Positions 1 through 12,200 of a DNA stretch of 64,000 bases are shown here, in pieces. Position 1 is the stretch's first letter. Every line of letters begins with the position of its first letter. The position numbers and the translations under genes were made by a program. The notes below the pieces were generated by a model. The model had not been told where the DNA came from. It saw only the letters and a list, made by a program, of their open reading frames with translations, and made no database searches. Source of the DNA: Chimonanthus salicifolius. Lineage: Eukaryota; Streptophyta; Magnoliopsida; Laurales; Calycanthaceae. Location: assembly GCA_013350335.1 (NCBI GenBank), contig CM023536.1, positions 7,956,207-8,020,206 of the forward strand, given 5' to 3'.

Positions 1-600
1 TTTTTTTACAACAAAATAGATGTGCTTGTGTTATTTATTAAAATATAAATTATATATTACAAAATTTTATACTTTTATATAAAATTAATTGAATAAAATA
101 CGAAGTTTTAAAAATTTGACTAAAAGTTGAACTTTCAAATCTAACTTGGGCCTTCTTGCCCTACACTTGGCCTGAGCCCAGCTTCAACCCAAAATTAAAA
201 TGTTTCAGGCTTGTCATACGGGCTCAAGCTGAGCCTAATCCAGGTTGCCTCTAACCTAAATAATTTATTAAACGAGTTTATTTGACCGATCTCAATAGGG
301 TTGACCTAACATTTAGTATATTTATTAAACGATTGATCTAACTCTACTTGCCCATAATCCAAATTATTTATTTTAAACAGGTTGACCTAACTCGAAATGA
401 CCCATATATTAAAAGAGTTGGCCCAACTTAAATAATTTTAAATAGGTCAATCCAACTTATAACTAAGATATCTTATTTATTAAATGAGTTAATCTAATCT
501 GAGTACTTGACGAAACTTAAACATATTAACCCACTTGACCTAATTATTAAATGATAGACCCAATTCAATACTTTTGAATCTCGAGGTATTTATTAACTCG
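1..600. repeat. Degenerate short-period dispersed repeat
   Basis: Variants of TTATTAAACGAGTT and TTGACCTAACTC recur every few tens of bases. The same kind of sequence appears at 19690-20035 and 21033-21420. No coding potential or terminal repeats are visible. It is probably the decayed inside of an older element. Confidence 0.45.
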
Positions 601-720
601 AGACCACACTTTTTGAGAAGACGAGCACCGTGATTATCTTATTATTTTTCATCCAAACAGGTGACTTCTTCACCTGTAAAGCTCCAAAGAAGCCAAGTGA
701 GCGACTGGTTACATATGGTC

Positions 721-1870
721 TAGGGCCGGCTCTACCCTTAAGTGATAAAAGCAGCCGTTTAAGGCCCATGTATTAAAAGGCCCTTATAAGTTACCATAAA
801 ACCCCTAATTTCGAGGACCAAATGTCGGCTCTGCTTCTAATCTCCTTTTCTTGGAGAGCTTGGAAATCAACCATTTTTACTTTTTCTTCCTCTTTCATTC
901 TCTGGTTAGCTTTTCTTTAAATTAATTTGTTAGTTTAGTATTTTGTAAATGGGTTGATTTAAAAAATTGGTTTTATTACATTCTTTTATTCTAGTTATTT
1001 ATGTTATTTATGAAAAATTAAGAATGAGGAAGCAAGAGAGCAGAGCTCTCTCCACTCTCTGATTCGTATACAAACCCCAATGTCTGGAATTCAGGCAGCC
1101 ATCTCCTTACATTTGGGTGTTTGAGTTTTTTTTTCAAAAAAAAGGGATCAAAGAGAGCTCTCTAAACTAGGCGTTCGAGGGCTTTTGGGCAATCCAAGTC
1201 TCCAACGCCACACCTTTTGGGGTTTTCAAACTTAAAAAAAAAAAAAAAAAGGTCAGATAATTTCTCTCTGCAAACAACGCCCATCGCTGATTTCTTTTGA
1301 TTACAATAAGGCTTTCAGACTTCATTTGACAAAACCTTTTTATTTTGAATTAATTAAAAAATAAATGATAATTTTGGAATTTTGGAAATTGTAATGATAA
1401 AGACCTTTTATAAGTCTGAATTGAGATTTATGTTACTTTTGTTTCGTACTTTACAATTCTTATTCTCTCTCTTATTCTTGAAGTCTGACATTATATTTCC
1501 TCTCTGCATATCATGCAGATCAAGTTGTGACTTTTAATTTAAAAATCTTTAATGAATTGGTAGAATAATAAAGGATATTACAACCATTCATCAATTCTCT
1601 TATTTTCATAGTGCCAGACTCTATTGTTCTTTAACCTTTCAATTTTTGTTCATTTTAATTATTCTTTAGTCGTAAATGTTTTTTCTTATTTATAATTATC
1701 TTTTAATCATAAATGTCTATTAGAAAATGTGAATTTGGATTTCTAAAATTTCAAAAAAAGAGAATAAAAAAAAACTAGTTCAATCTCAAAAAAGAGCTCT
1801 TGATAAATTTGTTACTTGTAATATACATAATTTAATTAGTAATTTGAATGAAGATTTAAACCATTCTCTT
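721..1870 (+). mobile_element. Decayed hAT-type transposon relic
   Basis: It begins with the GC-rich block TAGGGCCGGCTCTACCC followed by GTTTAAGGCCC, a start common in plant hAT relics. Near 1780-1830 the plus strand reads QSQKRALDKFVT, which resembles the N-terminal stretch of plant TTF-type hAT zinc-finger proteins. No frame stays open and I did not find the right terminus. Poly-A/T tracts and AT-rich filler make up the rest. The class call rests on memory of family sequence, so it is tentative. Confidence 0.4.
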
Positions 1871-2170
1871 CCGAAAGCCGCCTTCTAGAAAGAGAGAAGG
1901 AAACTCCTTGCAACTTCCTTTGCCTTCGTTTAAAGCAACACTGGCCATTTCAAGAAGTTCTTGACAAGAACATTCAGAAATTCTCAACAAAAACCACATT
2001 AAGTCACCGACTACACTGTCCAATCATATGAAAAAGAGAGAAAACTACGGAAGATTCCTACTTTGATTGGCGAGTGGGAGTGTCACTGTCGTCGCTGTTG
2101 AGTGGTGTTGAGGTCTCACCCTCCACTGAGTCTCCTTTCCAACCAGCAACTATTTTTACCATACATGAAA

Positions 2171-2250
2171 ACCATTTCACAGCTTTATTTTATGGTATTA
2201 ACTTGACAGAACCATTTCACAGCTTTATTTTATGGTGTTAACTGGACAGA
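2171..2250. repeat. Two-unit 40-bp tandem repeat
   Basis: Two adjacent 40-bp units (2171-2210, 2211-2250), each starting ACCATTTCACAGC, differ at about two positions. A short (CT)n run follows at about 2275-2292. No gene is associated. Confidence 0.8.
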
Positions 2251-2505
2251 ATCATTGCAGACAAAGGCCTCATACTCTCTCTCTCTCTCTCATTAGGGGG
2301 ACAAATTCTGAATTTTTAAATCTCAAGATGTGCCAAAGTAGTTTCAGTCAAATTGGGTCTGTCAGAATATTTATAAACATCCATTATAAAAATATGTTTT
2401 CAAGACATCTCACCCGTCACTGATGTAATAGAAACAGATCATGGGTGACTATTTAGATCATCTGGATCATTCAGATTAGGCGAAGGAGACTTAGAACTCG
2501 ATAAT

Positions 2506-2917
2506 GGATAACGATCTTCCTACAGGAGATTTGTATAATCAAACATGGATTTTAGTCTATTATCAATTTTACCTTTCGCATAACAATAAAATCAGCTCAC
2601 CAACCCTTCAAATGAACAGTAAAATCGACTCGTTTTACCGTTTGTATGAATAGTAAAATCGGCTCGTTTTACCGTTTGCATGAATAGTAAAATCGGCTCG
2701 CCAAAATTTTACCCTTCGCATGAATAGTAAAATCGACTTACTGAAATTCACATGAACAGTAACATCAGCTCACCGAAATTTGCATGAACAGTAAATCGGC
2801 TAGCAGAAATTCTCCTCAGCTATCCGAAATTTTATTATTCATGCGAAGGGCAAAATTGACAATACACTAAAGCCCGTGTCGGGTTACACAAAATACCCGT
2901 GAGAAGATCGCTATCCC
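2506..2917. mobile_element. Foldback element with internal short tandem repeats
   Basis: The ends are inverted copies of each other: left GGATAACGATCTTCC, right (reversed) GGGATAGCGATCTTC. Similarity runs inward about 90 bases to the block CAATTTTACCCTTCGCAT. The flanks are TCGATAAT (2498-2505) and TCAATAAT (2918-2925), a 7/8 target duplication. The core holds about six copies of TGAATAGTAAAATCGGCTCG variants, some with a 34-bp spacing. There is no ORF, so it would be non-autonomous. Confidence 0.7.
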
Positions 2918-2925
2918 TCAATAAT

Positions 2926-3756
2926 ATGTATGTTAGAAAATCATGACTTGATACTAACAACTTAAAATTTGGCCATTGGAATCACTTAGATGATACGGAG
3001 TATATCAATATAATTTAAACATTTAAACTGTAACGGAATAAATAATTTCACAACTTCTTTCATACGTCATGACTTATTGCATATTTCAGATTTTTCAAGC
3101 TTGTATTAGAATGAAGAACCAATTAAATAACTCCTTTTAGAATTTAATCTAGCATTGGTTGTCAAGTTCTTGCTTTAGTCAAACTTTATATTTTTAGCGT
3201 AATTAATTTTGTCATGCATTTAATTTTGTTAGAAGTTAGAGTCACTCAAATAAATTTCTCTCTTTAATTCTTTGTTACATGCATATGCTTTTAAGAGAGG
3301 TGATACCTTTTTTCTTCTTATGTTTTTTTTTTTTTTTTTCCTTTTTTGCAAAATGGTATTTTAATTACTAAAAATCTAAAATACCTCATTTTAATTGAAT
3401 TTTAAAACTTTACTTCAAAAAGAAGCTTTAAATTCTCGTACCATCATATTAAGGTTGACAACTTGTCCTAACCGGGTCAGCACTAGAGGGCCCATATTAG
3501 GAAAATGCAGGCCCAAAATTCTTAGTGATTCTACAAGTCACAACCCTTCAATCATTTTCCCACTTGATGAAAAGGGTAATCTTTCTGAACTTTTCATTGA
3601 TGGTCCCTTTGGCAGTCACCCAGTCACTCATCAAAAGGCCAGAAAAAAAAAATAGAAAACTCAAAACATTTTGCTATTTGGGCCATGGGTCATGGTATGG
3701 ATTACTGCATGTAGTGATTTTAAAATGCTAGAGAAATTTTTAAGAATATTTTTTTA
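2926..3756. other. No gene seen
   Basis: AT-rich DNA with a poly-T run near 3328. A fragment at about 2936-3020 resembles the LTR of the small retroelement in laccase intron 4. The open frames here are short and have no recognisable domain. Confidence 0.5.
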
Positions 3757-3935
3757 AGGTTCTACTATTCCCACGAGTATGTATAAACTTCTCAATCCAC
3801 ACTTACTAGTTAAGCCGATGAAGAGTAATTCTACGGAGAGTGACATGGAGGGATTGAGCGTGAATCGAATCCAAGACCTCGCTTCATGAAGCGGGTGTCT
3901 TGAGGCCCACTCCCTCGAATAATAGTACATAAAAA
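3757..3935 (-). mobile_element. tRNA-derived SINE copy
   Basis: Read on the minus strand it has a box-B-like GGATTCGATTC after a GCTTCATGAAGCG segment, the arrangement seen in other SINE-like copies here (29255-29420, 51276-51452). No functional tRNA can be folded because the acceptor arms do not match. Confidence 0.5.
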
Positions 3936-3959
3936 AAGAATCCAGAAACGCAAAAACCC

Positions 3960-4767
3960 CAAGTATATTTGACTTTTCATAAATAAGAATTTGTAAAAAA
4001 AATTTAGATAGAATTTTTCTTGATAAATTATTTTCAAAATAACTAGACATTGAGTAACCCATATATTAAAAGAATAATGTAAAAATTTACTAAAAATAAT
4101 AAATTTGAGTAAAACTCAAAATTTTGACCCCTCGATTATTTTTATGACTTGCTGCCTAGTAGTAGTAAGCTTTGATGGAGCTAAATCTTAACACATGATC
4201 AATATTGTGACGATCTGACACGATCTCATCGTGATATTGTTCGCTTTGGGCCCTTGGTGCACATGAGCAGGCTCAAAAGGCCTCACAATGGGAAGGGTTG
4301 CCGCTCACAGCTGGGTAGAGATGTTACAAATATAAATCCTAAAAATATTAATTTTGTAAATATTATATATTTTTATATATCATGATTCATGAAATAAATT
4401 CTCTACCAAAAGGGCCAAAAAATCTGTAAATGGATTGGTTTTCTGAGAATGTGTTGGGTAGTATGATGAGGTGTTTGGGTGGAAATAGCTTTTAAAGTTC
4501 GTAACCTTGCTTGCATGGTGGAGTTAGGTTGAACCAGAAACAAGTTGTATGTTACTTGCATAAGTTTGTGAAATTGTAATAGACACCACTGCACTGTATG
4601 GTATTTGGTGGCTGCAACCTCTAATATAACAGCAAATGCTTGATTGATGGATTAGATGGTTTAGATGACTTGGTTGGTGAGGTTTTCTCACACAGAGATT
4701 CAAAATTTATTTCATAGTTGTCCAATCACTATAAAGTCTCATTCCATGATTAATGCGTTGGACATAC
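3960..4767. other. No gene seen; LTR-like fragment inside
   Basis: At about 4206-4330 a degraded stretch (GATATTGTTCGCTTTGGGC, then GGCCTCACAATGGG) resembles the LTRs of the TRIM at 24343-24934. The rest is AT-rich with no supported gene. Confidence 0.45.
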
Positions 4768-4775
4768 GATATGAG

Positions 4776-5213
4776 CAATGTTTTAAAACTCAGCTCGTGG
4801 AGGGACCAGTTTTGAAGGAGGGTGGGCTAAATAAGGTTCAACCGGGTTGACCCATAGTCAAACCCGGTCAAACCCGTGCTATTAATATAATATTATAAAT
4901 AATATTAAATTATTACCTAAAGTTATATTTCATAAAAAAAAATTTTTTCTTCTCATAAACTCAATTGTAAATACTAAAAATTAATAATTCAAAAATCATA
5001 TTCTCAAAAAAAAACCCAAATCTTCATCTTCATTTTCTTCATTTAAAGAAACCAAGGGTTTTCAAGGGTCAAGAGTCACAGGTTTATTAGAAAAACTGGG
5101 TTGGCCCACGGGTCGTAAAGGGTTTTTAATCCAAAAGGGTCTTAAAATAACCCGACCCATGCTCCACCCGGGTCACGGTTTACCCGCGGGTCGGATCGGG
5201 TTTGATAACATTG
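4776..5213. mobile_element. hAT-like MITE, CAATGTT family
   Basis: It starts CAATGTTTTAAAACTC and ends TTTGATAACATTG, so the termini are inverted. The flanks GATATGAG (4768-4775) and GATAGGAG (5214-5221) are an 8-bp target duplication with one mismatch, as in hAT elements. The inside contains repeated GGGTTGACCC/ACCCGGGTC-type words. Related copies lie at 30564-31049 and, truncated, at 16736. Confidence 0.7.
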
Positions 5214-5221
5214 GATAGGAG

Positions 5222-6690
5222 TAAAAAACCAACTTTTTACCTCTCTTTCTATCATTTTTGAAAACTTTTTCCAAACAAAAAATGTATTTATAATATTCAA
5301 AGTAACCCTGGTCAAGGGTAACTCCAATAAAATTTACCCTTCATCCAAACGCAACATTGATGTTGGTTTCTCTTGTAGGTCCCTAGATTGAAAAGGCTCT
5401 TTGTTCTGATGGGTTATGGCGACAGTGTCTTCATCTGATGAGCACATAAAATATATGGATGAATAGATTATTATGAAAACCAATATACTACTAAAAACGG
5501 GACCAATTGAATCATGTTAGTCTTTGATTTTTTAAGATAAAAAATAAACCATTGGATAAATGTTTTGTCTCTATCATATTTAATTTAATAGAGAGATGCA
5601 TCAAATAAAAATCATAAAAGGTTGGATCTAAGTTTTAAAAGATTGGACTCTGATCTGGGTATTTTGTAGTTTCTCCCCCCAACATTACATGAGGTTTGAA
5701 AGATGATTTTTTGGCTGTATTAGTCTAAGTATATTGGGGATGGATTTATTAAAATAATAGTAGTTTAGGGCATTGTTTTGGATCTATAACCTTTTTTTCA
5801 TTTTAAATTCCATTTTACTTTGTAAATTTGTAGTTTCTAAAACAATGACTTTTTTTTTTTATCAAATTAAGATAATTTTATTGTAGACTTTATATGAAAA
5901 TAAACCAAAGTATGAGATAGAGAGATAAATGAATTATTATTTTTCGAATTTAAATATATAAATATGAAAAAGAAAACACAATTGACTTCCTCTATGGATG
6001 ATACTTGGGTCCTAATCTTTAGTTAGTAGGAGATTCCTACAGGATCGTGTAAAAGAAGTAAGTAGATGAACATTGACCAAACCTTGCTTAATCATCATGA
6101 TTTTATAAGAAAATCATATATTTGTTAAGAAAAATCATATCTGAGTTGTTGCTGTTTTTTCCTTAGTATAGCTTTTAAAAAATATACAAGTGAAATGCAA
6201 ATATAAAATAATTTAGCATGTTAATCTATTTTAGGTTAATATGACACACTTACGTTGGCTTAAAGGTTAGTCCAATTTAATATGGTCATTTTCATTAGAT
6301 TCGTAATAGCTTCATATTTCTATAATATCAACATTAATAGAGTATAAATTTATTCATGTAATGCACTAAAATGTTTGGTTAATGGACTTTTCTGCAATGT
6401 ATACAGTAAACTCTCTATAATATAGTATTATATAAAGTTATAATCTGTGTAAAATAATATCGGCAGCTGGATCCCGACCTTGGGCTAATACAAAATGTAA
6501 TGAATCTCTCTAACTTAGTACTCAATACATTCAGAATAAAAAATGTATTGTCCCAACTATTTTGTAAACGAATATTCCATACATTCATAATACAAAATTA
6601 GTACAAAAGTGACTAAGGACCTCACAAACAACATCATCTAAACTCTGAAAATGTAATGTGAGATAGACTTATGGATAAACTTTCTCATTC
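5222..6690. other. No gene seen
   Basis: The first about 125 bases resemble the right part of the GGCTGCGTTTGGATGG inverted element at 32010-32650. The remainder is AT-rich with no frame that resembles a known domain. Confidence 0.5.
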
Positions 6691-6698
6691 TTTGGGAC

Positions 6699-7102
6699 CA
6701 TTGTCACAAATCTCGTTCTCGGGATATTAACGGCAATTGTTAATAGCGGGATATTTTCAAATTCTTGGGCTTTTATCTGAAGTTTAACGGAAAAATCTCG
6801 CAGAAAATACATTATTTAAAAAATATAAAAAATAAATAATGTGGTTGGAGTTTGAAAACATAGATGATATTTAAGAAATAGAAAATATATATTTGGCCCA
6901 AGCATTTTTAACGGGAATTTAATGATAAAATCTCGCGATTTTAATGGGAATTTATCATTTCTCACGATAAAAACGTGTTTTTAATGGGAATTTACCGTTA
7001 AAAACGGCAGACGCAATAAACTCGGGTTTTTAACATCCAAAAGTTATTTTAGTCGATATTTTCGTGATAAAAATGAAAATATCGGAGATATTTGTTACAT
7101 TG
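6699..7102. mobile_element. hAT-like MITE, CAATGTCACAAAT family, copy 1
   Basis: The termini are CATTGTCACAAAT and, at the right end reversed, CAATGTAACAAAT. The flanks are exact 8-bp repeats TTTGGGAC (6691-6698 and 7103-7110). The body is rich in TTAACGGGAATTTA-like words. Family members also lie at 8035, 28353, 33160-34320 and 61359. Confidence 0.78.
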
Positions 7103-7269
7103 TTTGGGACAGTGCATGCACTTTATTCTCAATGAATAAGAACTTTATAAGAATGAATGGAGTGATTTCTTTCCACAAAAAGAAGTCAAAATGACATTTT
7201 AATTACAAATGAGAGTTTCAAGGAGATTTTTAGAAAAGAATACTATCAGATCCTCTAATTTAATAACCT

Positions 7270-7308
<39 letters not shown>

Positions 7309-7738
7309 TCTCAGCCATATTACATAATAGAGGTTTTACTGTAATTGGTAAATGCTTGTTATATTAAATATTTGGGGGTCTTCAAAATTATGATTTGATT
7401 GATTTAACCTATAAATTTTTAGTAAGGTAATTGATATTTTCAATGAATTGCTTGCCATCTTCCAAGCAAGACCTTTTGTGGGATTGTGCATAATAATATC
7501 CTATGGATAATCATTTTTTTTATACATAATAACAAGAAGAGTTGAGATGGTGAGTCAATAGACTAAGTTTTGAAGTAAAGATTATCTATATGGTGAAATT
7601 AGAAATAATTTTTACTTAAAACATATTTATACAAGGATAAGATAGTTAATGAGGAGTTCCACTTTAACCATCTACATAATTTAAATCAAGTGTCTTTACT
7701 TGCATGTTGAGATTACTTTCTTTAAAATTTATCATTAA

Positions 7739-7788
<50 letters not shown>

Positions 7789-8025
7789 TAGAGTAATAGA
7801 AACTCCACCTCATTACCAAATATCATGTAATTTAAATAGAGTCACAACTCTTAAAGAACCTCGTAACCCAGTAATGCAGTGGTTGAGTAATGTATGAGTT
7901 GGACTTTATTAAATGAAAGTTTAACTCTTCCATTTTATATTTTCAATAAGGTGGATATATAAATTTAACTTATGAAAAATGAGATTTTGAAAAACACTGC
8001 TAATAGATAAAAAAAGTTTTAGGTA
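7103..8025. other. No gene seen; two AT microsatellites
   Basis: (AT)n runs occupy about 7276-7304 and 7742-7784. Nothing else is recognisable. Confidence 0.6.
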
Positions 8026-8034
8026 GTATCATTC

Positions 8035-8370
8035 ATATTCACAAATACTATTCTCGGGATATTAACGGCGATTGGTAATACCAGAATATTTTCAAAGTTT
8101 CAGGTTTGTATCAGAATATTAATGGGAAAATCTCACAAAAAATATAATATTTAAAAAATAATAAAAATATATTAAATTAAAGTATTAATACAATAAAAAA
8201 CTTAATATGGAATTTATCGGGAATATATAGGGATATTATCGTGATGTTATCATTTATCGCATTTTTAACACGAATTTATCGGGAATTTACCACCATGCCG
8301 ATAAATACACATTATTATGTATCTTTGCCGATAAAAACGTGATAAATTTGAAAATATCCGATATTTATCA
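8035..8370. mobile_element. hAT-like MITE, CAATGTCACAAAT family, copy 2
   Basis: The body matches copy 1 (TCACAAATAC followed by CTCGGGATATTAACGGCG). The flanks GTATCATTC at 8026-8034 and 8371-8379 are identical, marking a target duplication of 8-9 bp. Its extreme termini have diverged (ATATTCACAAAT; reversed right end TGATAAATATC). Confidence 0.7.
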
Positions 8371-8878
8371 GTATCATTCAAATAAGTTGGTCCATATTTC
8401 CCAAATTATGTATCCTTGGTTAATTTGCAGCGAGTTGTGACATAAATCACCTTCAATCATTCTAAATGATATCATCAAGGTTTTACTAGATTTGCCTCAT
8501 TTCCAATTGAATGTAAAATGTGAAGATACAGTTTGGTAAACATACTGTTAACATATATTGCATCTTTTCCTGATTTTACTCCGGATTGATTGACAATTAC
8601 CAGATACTAATTTGTATAGACTTCTTTCTTTAATCATTGATTATATTTTTCATTTTTTTTTTAAAAGAATACACTGATCCTTCTCTTGGAGTGAAATGAA
8701 GGTCAGGCAGCTGGATTAGCACTGACTGGTGGTTAGAACAGATGAAGGGATATGGATGGTCTTTTTTTCTCAAAAATGGCAATGGATGAATGGAAGAAGA
8801 AACCCATTTTCTTCCTAAAACTTAGCAAGCTCCAATGCTGAAATCTTGCTTGAGGAAGACATTTTTGAGTTTACTTTC

Positions 8879-8885
8879 ACCAACC
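8879..8885 (+). promoter_or_regulatory. AC-II element upstream of laccase
   Basis: ACCAACC is an exact AC-II (SMRE-type) box, the site bound by secondary-wall and lignin MYB factors (MYB46/83, MYB58/63 groups). It lies about 340 bases before the laccase ATG. A 7-mer can occur by chance, but the second AC box at 9059 strengthens the call. Confidence 0.55.
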
Positions 8886-9058
8886 CATTTATAATTATCA
8901 CCTTAATATGTCTAAAATGACACTTTAATATGTTAATAACTTTGCTTAGAGGGTTCATTGGGAGATTGATGTACATGAGCATTATGTAATATGCAAGAAA
9001 TCTATTACATAAACACATTGTTTCTCTACAAAAATCTTGTTTCTGAAGAATCCAATCC

Positions 9059-9065
9059 ACCTAAC
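9059..9065 (+). promoter_or_regulatory. AC-III element upstream of laccase
   Basis: ACCTAAC is an exact AC-III box, about 160 bases before the laccase ATG. It fits control by lignin-pathway R2R3-MYB factors. Confidence 0.5.
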
Positions 9066-9101
9066 ATGGAAAAATGACATGCTAGCCAAAAATCACCTCT
9101 C

Positions 9102-9110
9102 TTTAAAAGG
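9102..9110 (+). promoter_or_regulatory. Candidate laccase TATA box and GA-rich leader
   Basis: TTTAAAAGG is the best TATA-like word before the laccase. A start about 30 bases downstream would give a leader of roughly 90 bases, which includes the (GA)n stretch at about 9172-9223 just before the ATG. The assignment is an inference from spacing only. Confidence 0.35.
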
Positions 9111-9223
9111 ATGCGCTGGCCAATCATTCATTCAATCTGCCAAAGAGAGCAATACACAGAAGTAGAGTGAGTGAGAGCAGGGGAGAGAGAGAAATCTAGA
9201 GAGAGAAAGCTAGAGAGAGAGAG

Positions 9224-12200
9224 ATGGAAGCATGGGTCAGAGTTATAATGGTGATATTGGCTTGTTTTCTCCTTCCTTACGTTGCAGAATGCAGGATTCG
9301 TCACTACAAATTCAATGTAAGTAGAAAGGTTAAGGTATCCACCATGCATGGCTAGTTGTGGTCACCACCCATGGTTTTAAAACTCATTTTGGACCTTGTT
9401 TGGGTTTTTTTTTTTTTAAAAAAAAAAATAAATTAAGTGAGTCAGCTGATATATTGATCTTTGAGTGATACTGCATTTGATTTTATCTGTGTGTTTTGAA
9501 AGTTATAAAAAAAAATGTTTGAAAACTTTGATTATCATAAGTTATATAATTGTTTTTTTGTTGATGGTTTTTGAGGTGCTTCAAATGTAAATAAAGTGCA
9601 TTTTTTATGTACTTTTAGTTCATGAAATAAAGCATTAAAATGGGTGTCGCTCATGGGTAAGACTCATAAATGTTGAGCAGCGTGATTTGATTTTGAGGGG
9701 ATTTGATTTTGTAGTATGTATGTCATTATCATTTTTTAAAAATTCGAAAAGAACCTAGGGAGTCAATCCGAATCAACTCAACTCAACGTCGTTTTGAGTT
9801 GAACAAGACAATGAATTCATTTTATTTAAAAAAAAAAACTTGACTTGATTTTTTTACTCGAAAGGACTTTGAGCTGATTTCAAGTTTTGACAATGAATAT
9901 ATATAGAAAATGACTAAATTGCCTTTCTCATACCAGTGAATATATATAGAAAATACAAGTCCATCTAAAGGAGAGAATTAATCAATAAACCAATTACAAT
10001 CTCATGATTGGGAAACCGACAAATACCAGAATACACTTATGGAAAATCAATCGAGAGAGGAATGTCCTTTAATACAATGCATTATGTATCTCATCATCCT
10101 TACTAAAGCTCTAATCTCTGGTCTTTCGAGTTTTACTTCTCTTTTTTAATTGTATAAAAAAACATTGATTCTCTCACTCTACTATCTATCGTGTCTTTTT
10201 ATGGATCCCATATTCTCGCGTTACTATTTCATTGTTGAAGATTAAATCCAAGATGAGGGATTGAGTCTTACAATATCTATCACACATTTCCTACTTTTGT
10301 GCAGGTTGTGCAGAGGAACTACACTAGGCTGTGCTCAACAAAGCCAATCGTCACCGTAAACGGGAAATTCCCAGGTCCCACCCTCTATGCAAGAGAAGGT
10401 GATAACGTGCTCGTCAAGGTCACCAACCACGTCCAGCACAACATTTCCATCCACTGGTGAGTGTGGTAGCAGACTCCCACCATATGTAAAAGATGAACCC
10501 CATGCAAAAGACTAATCTGCCCCACTAAGACTTAATATTTTCAACTCTAAATTAGAAGGATAAAATTGTAATTGTAAGACCTACCTCCGAAATTCCAAAA
10601 TAAGTAGTAGGTGCATCTGTAAGTGAACATTCTACCCTTTTGGGGAACCATGGATGTGGATTGAGCAAGTCCCCTTGACCCACGCTTCTCTCATCCTGAA
10701 TTGGTGACTCCCATAATGAATCATGTCGGACAGAGGAAGAAAAATCACCTGATGGAAGACGAGGAGAGGCCCATCACTGTGGGAGTGATTAGGGAGAAGA
10801 AAATTGCCAAAATGGCGCTCAGACTGTGGAAATTGTCCCACTGCTGTCTAGATCCTAGATATAAGTAACATCCTTACGTCACTCAACACAAGGCCTTTTG
10901 GGTTGTTTATGGGCACATATCCCAAAGCAAAGTAATAAAGACATGTGATATACAAAACAGACAATATTGTGTTGGGTGGGATATGGTCATTACATTGGCT
11001 CAATCGAGTCAACTTGAGCATTCGTTGAAACATTTTGATTGAATAGTAATTAGAACACTTCCGATTTTGATAGAAGGAGGCACTCTCTCTGTTTTTTAAG
11101 CAAACATGTTGCCGTTTACATTAATATAGCTTAAATTGACTTTCAAGAATGAGGCGAAGCTCACGGAGAAATAACAATAATGATAATGATGACGGTGATA
11201 ATTACTATTATTATAGAAACCATTATCTCAAATTAGTTGGCTTTCTAGCTTTAGTTTTTCTTTCAATTATGTCATAATCCACTTTTATGATTGTTTGAAG
11301 TAAATTGAGTAATGAGAGTTTGATGATTTTATAGGCATGGGGTTAGGCAGCTTCGAACGGGTTGGGCTGATGGGCCTTCATATATCACACAGTGTCCGAT
11401 ACAAACAGGGCAAAGCTATGTTTACAACTTCACCATCACAGGACAAAGAGGCACATTATTGTGGCATGCTCACATTCAATGGCTAAGAGCAACAGTGCAC
11501 GGCGCCATTGTTATACTGCCCAAGCGTCATGTTCCCTATCCATTCCCAAAGCCTGATAAAGAAGTAGTTGTGATTCTTGGTAAGAATGATAAAATTTTAG
11601 TATTCAACAAGGCTCTCTTCTCGATTGAGGAAGACACGACAAATCCCGTGTCTCATTTCACATGATATCAACCTAAACCCTTTGAAGGAAAGCGCAGTTG
11701 CTTTCCCTTTTTTTCCATTGCATGTCATTCTTTCCTCCGCCGAACGGAATCATACTTGAAAGCGAGAGAGAGATTGGCACCTACTATTTTCTTCTTCTCT
11801 TTGATTGAGGAAGACACAGCAAATCTCGTTTCTCAATTCACACCTTTGTCTATGTTTCATTCTCTTTTTCTTTTCTTTTTTTAAAAAAATATTTTCCCAT
11901 TGTAGGTGAGTGGTGGAAGTCAGATGTTGAAGCTGTGATCAATCAAGCCATGCAAATCGGTCGAGCTCCAAATGTTTCAGATGCCCATACAATCAATGGA
12001 CATCCCGGGCCTGTTCCAAATTCAAATTGTTCTTCACAAGGTAATAACATAGAAATAGAGTCCTTCCAATAATCTTCAAATATTGATAGTGCTAATCTTT
12101 CCTATTCTTCCTAGGACCTGCTACTAGGAAGACATTCACTTGATAAAATATCCCATGTATCACCATAGGAACAAGAGTAACAATAGTCTCTAATGTTACA

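Noticed and set aside
6699..7102. A 5-bp duplication (CATTG) for the CAATGTCACAAAT family
   Set aside because: CATTG/CAATG recurs at the ends of several copies, so it belongs to the element; true 8-bp repeats lie outside it.
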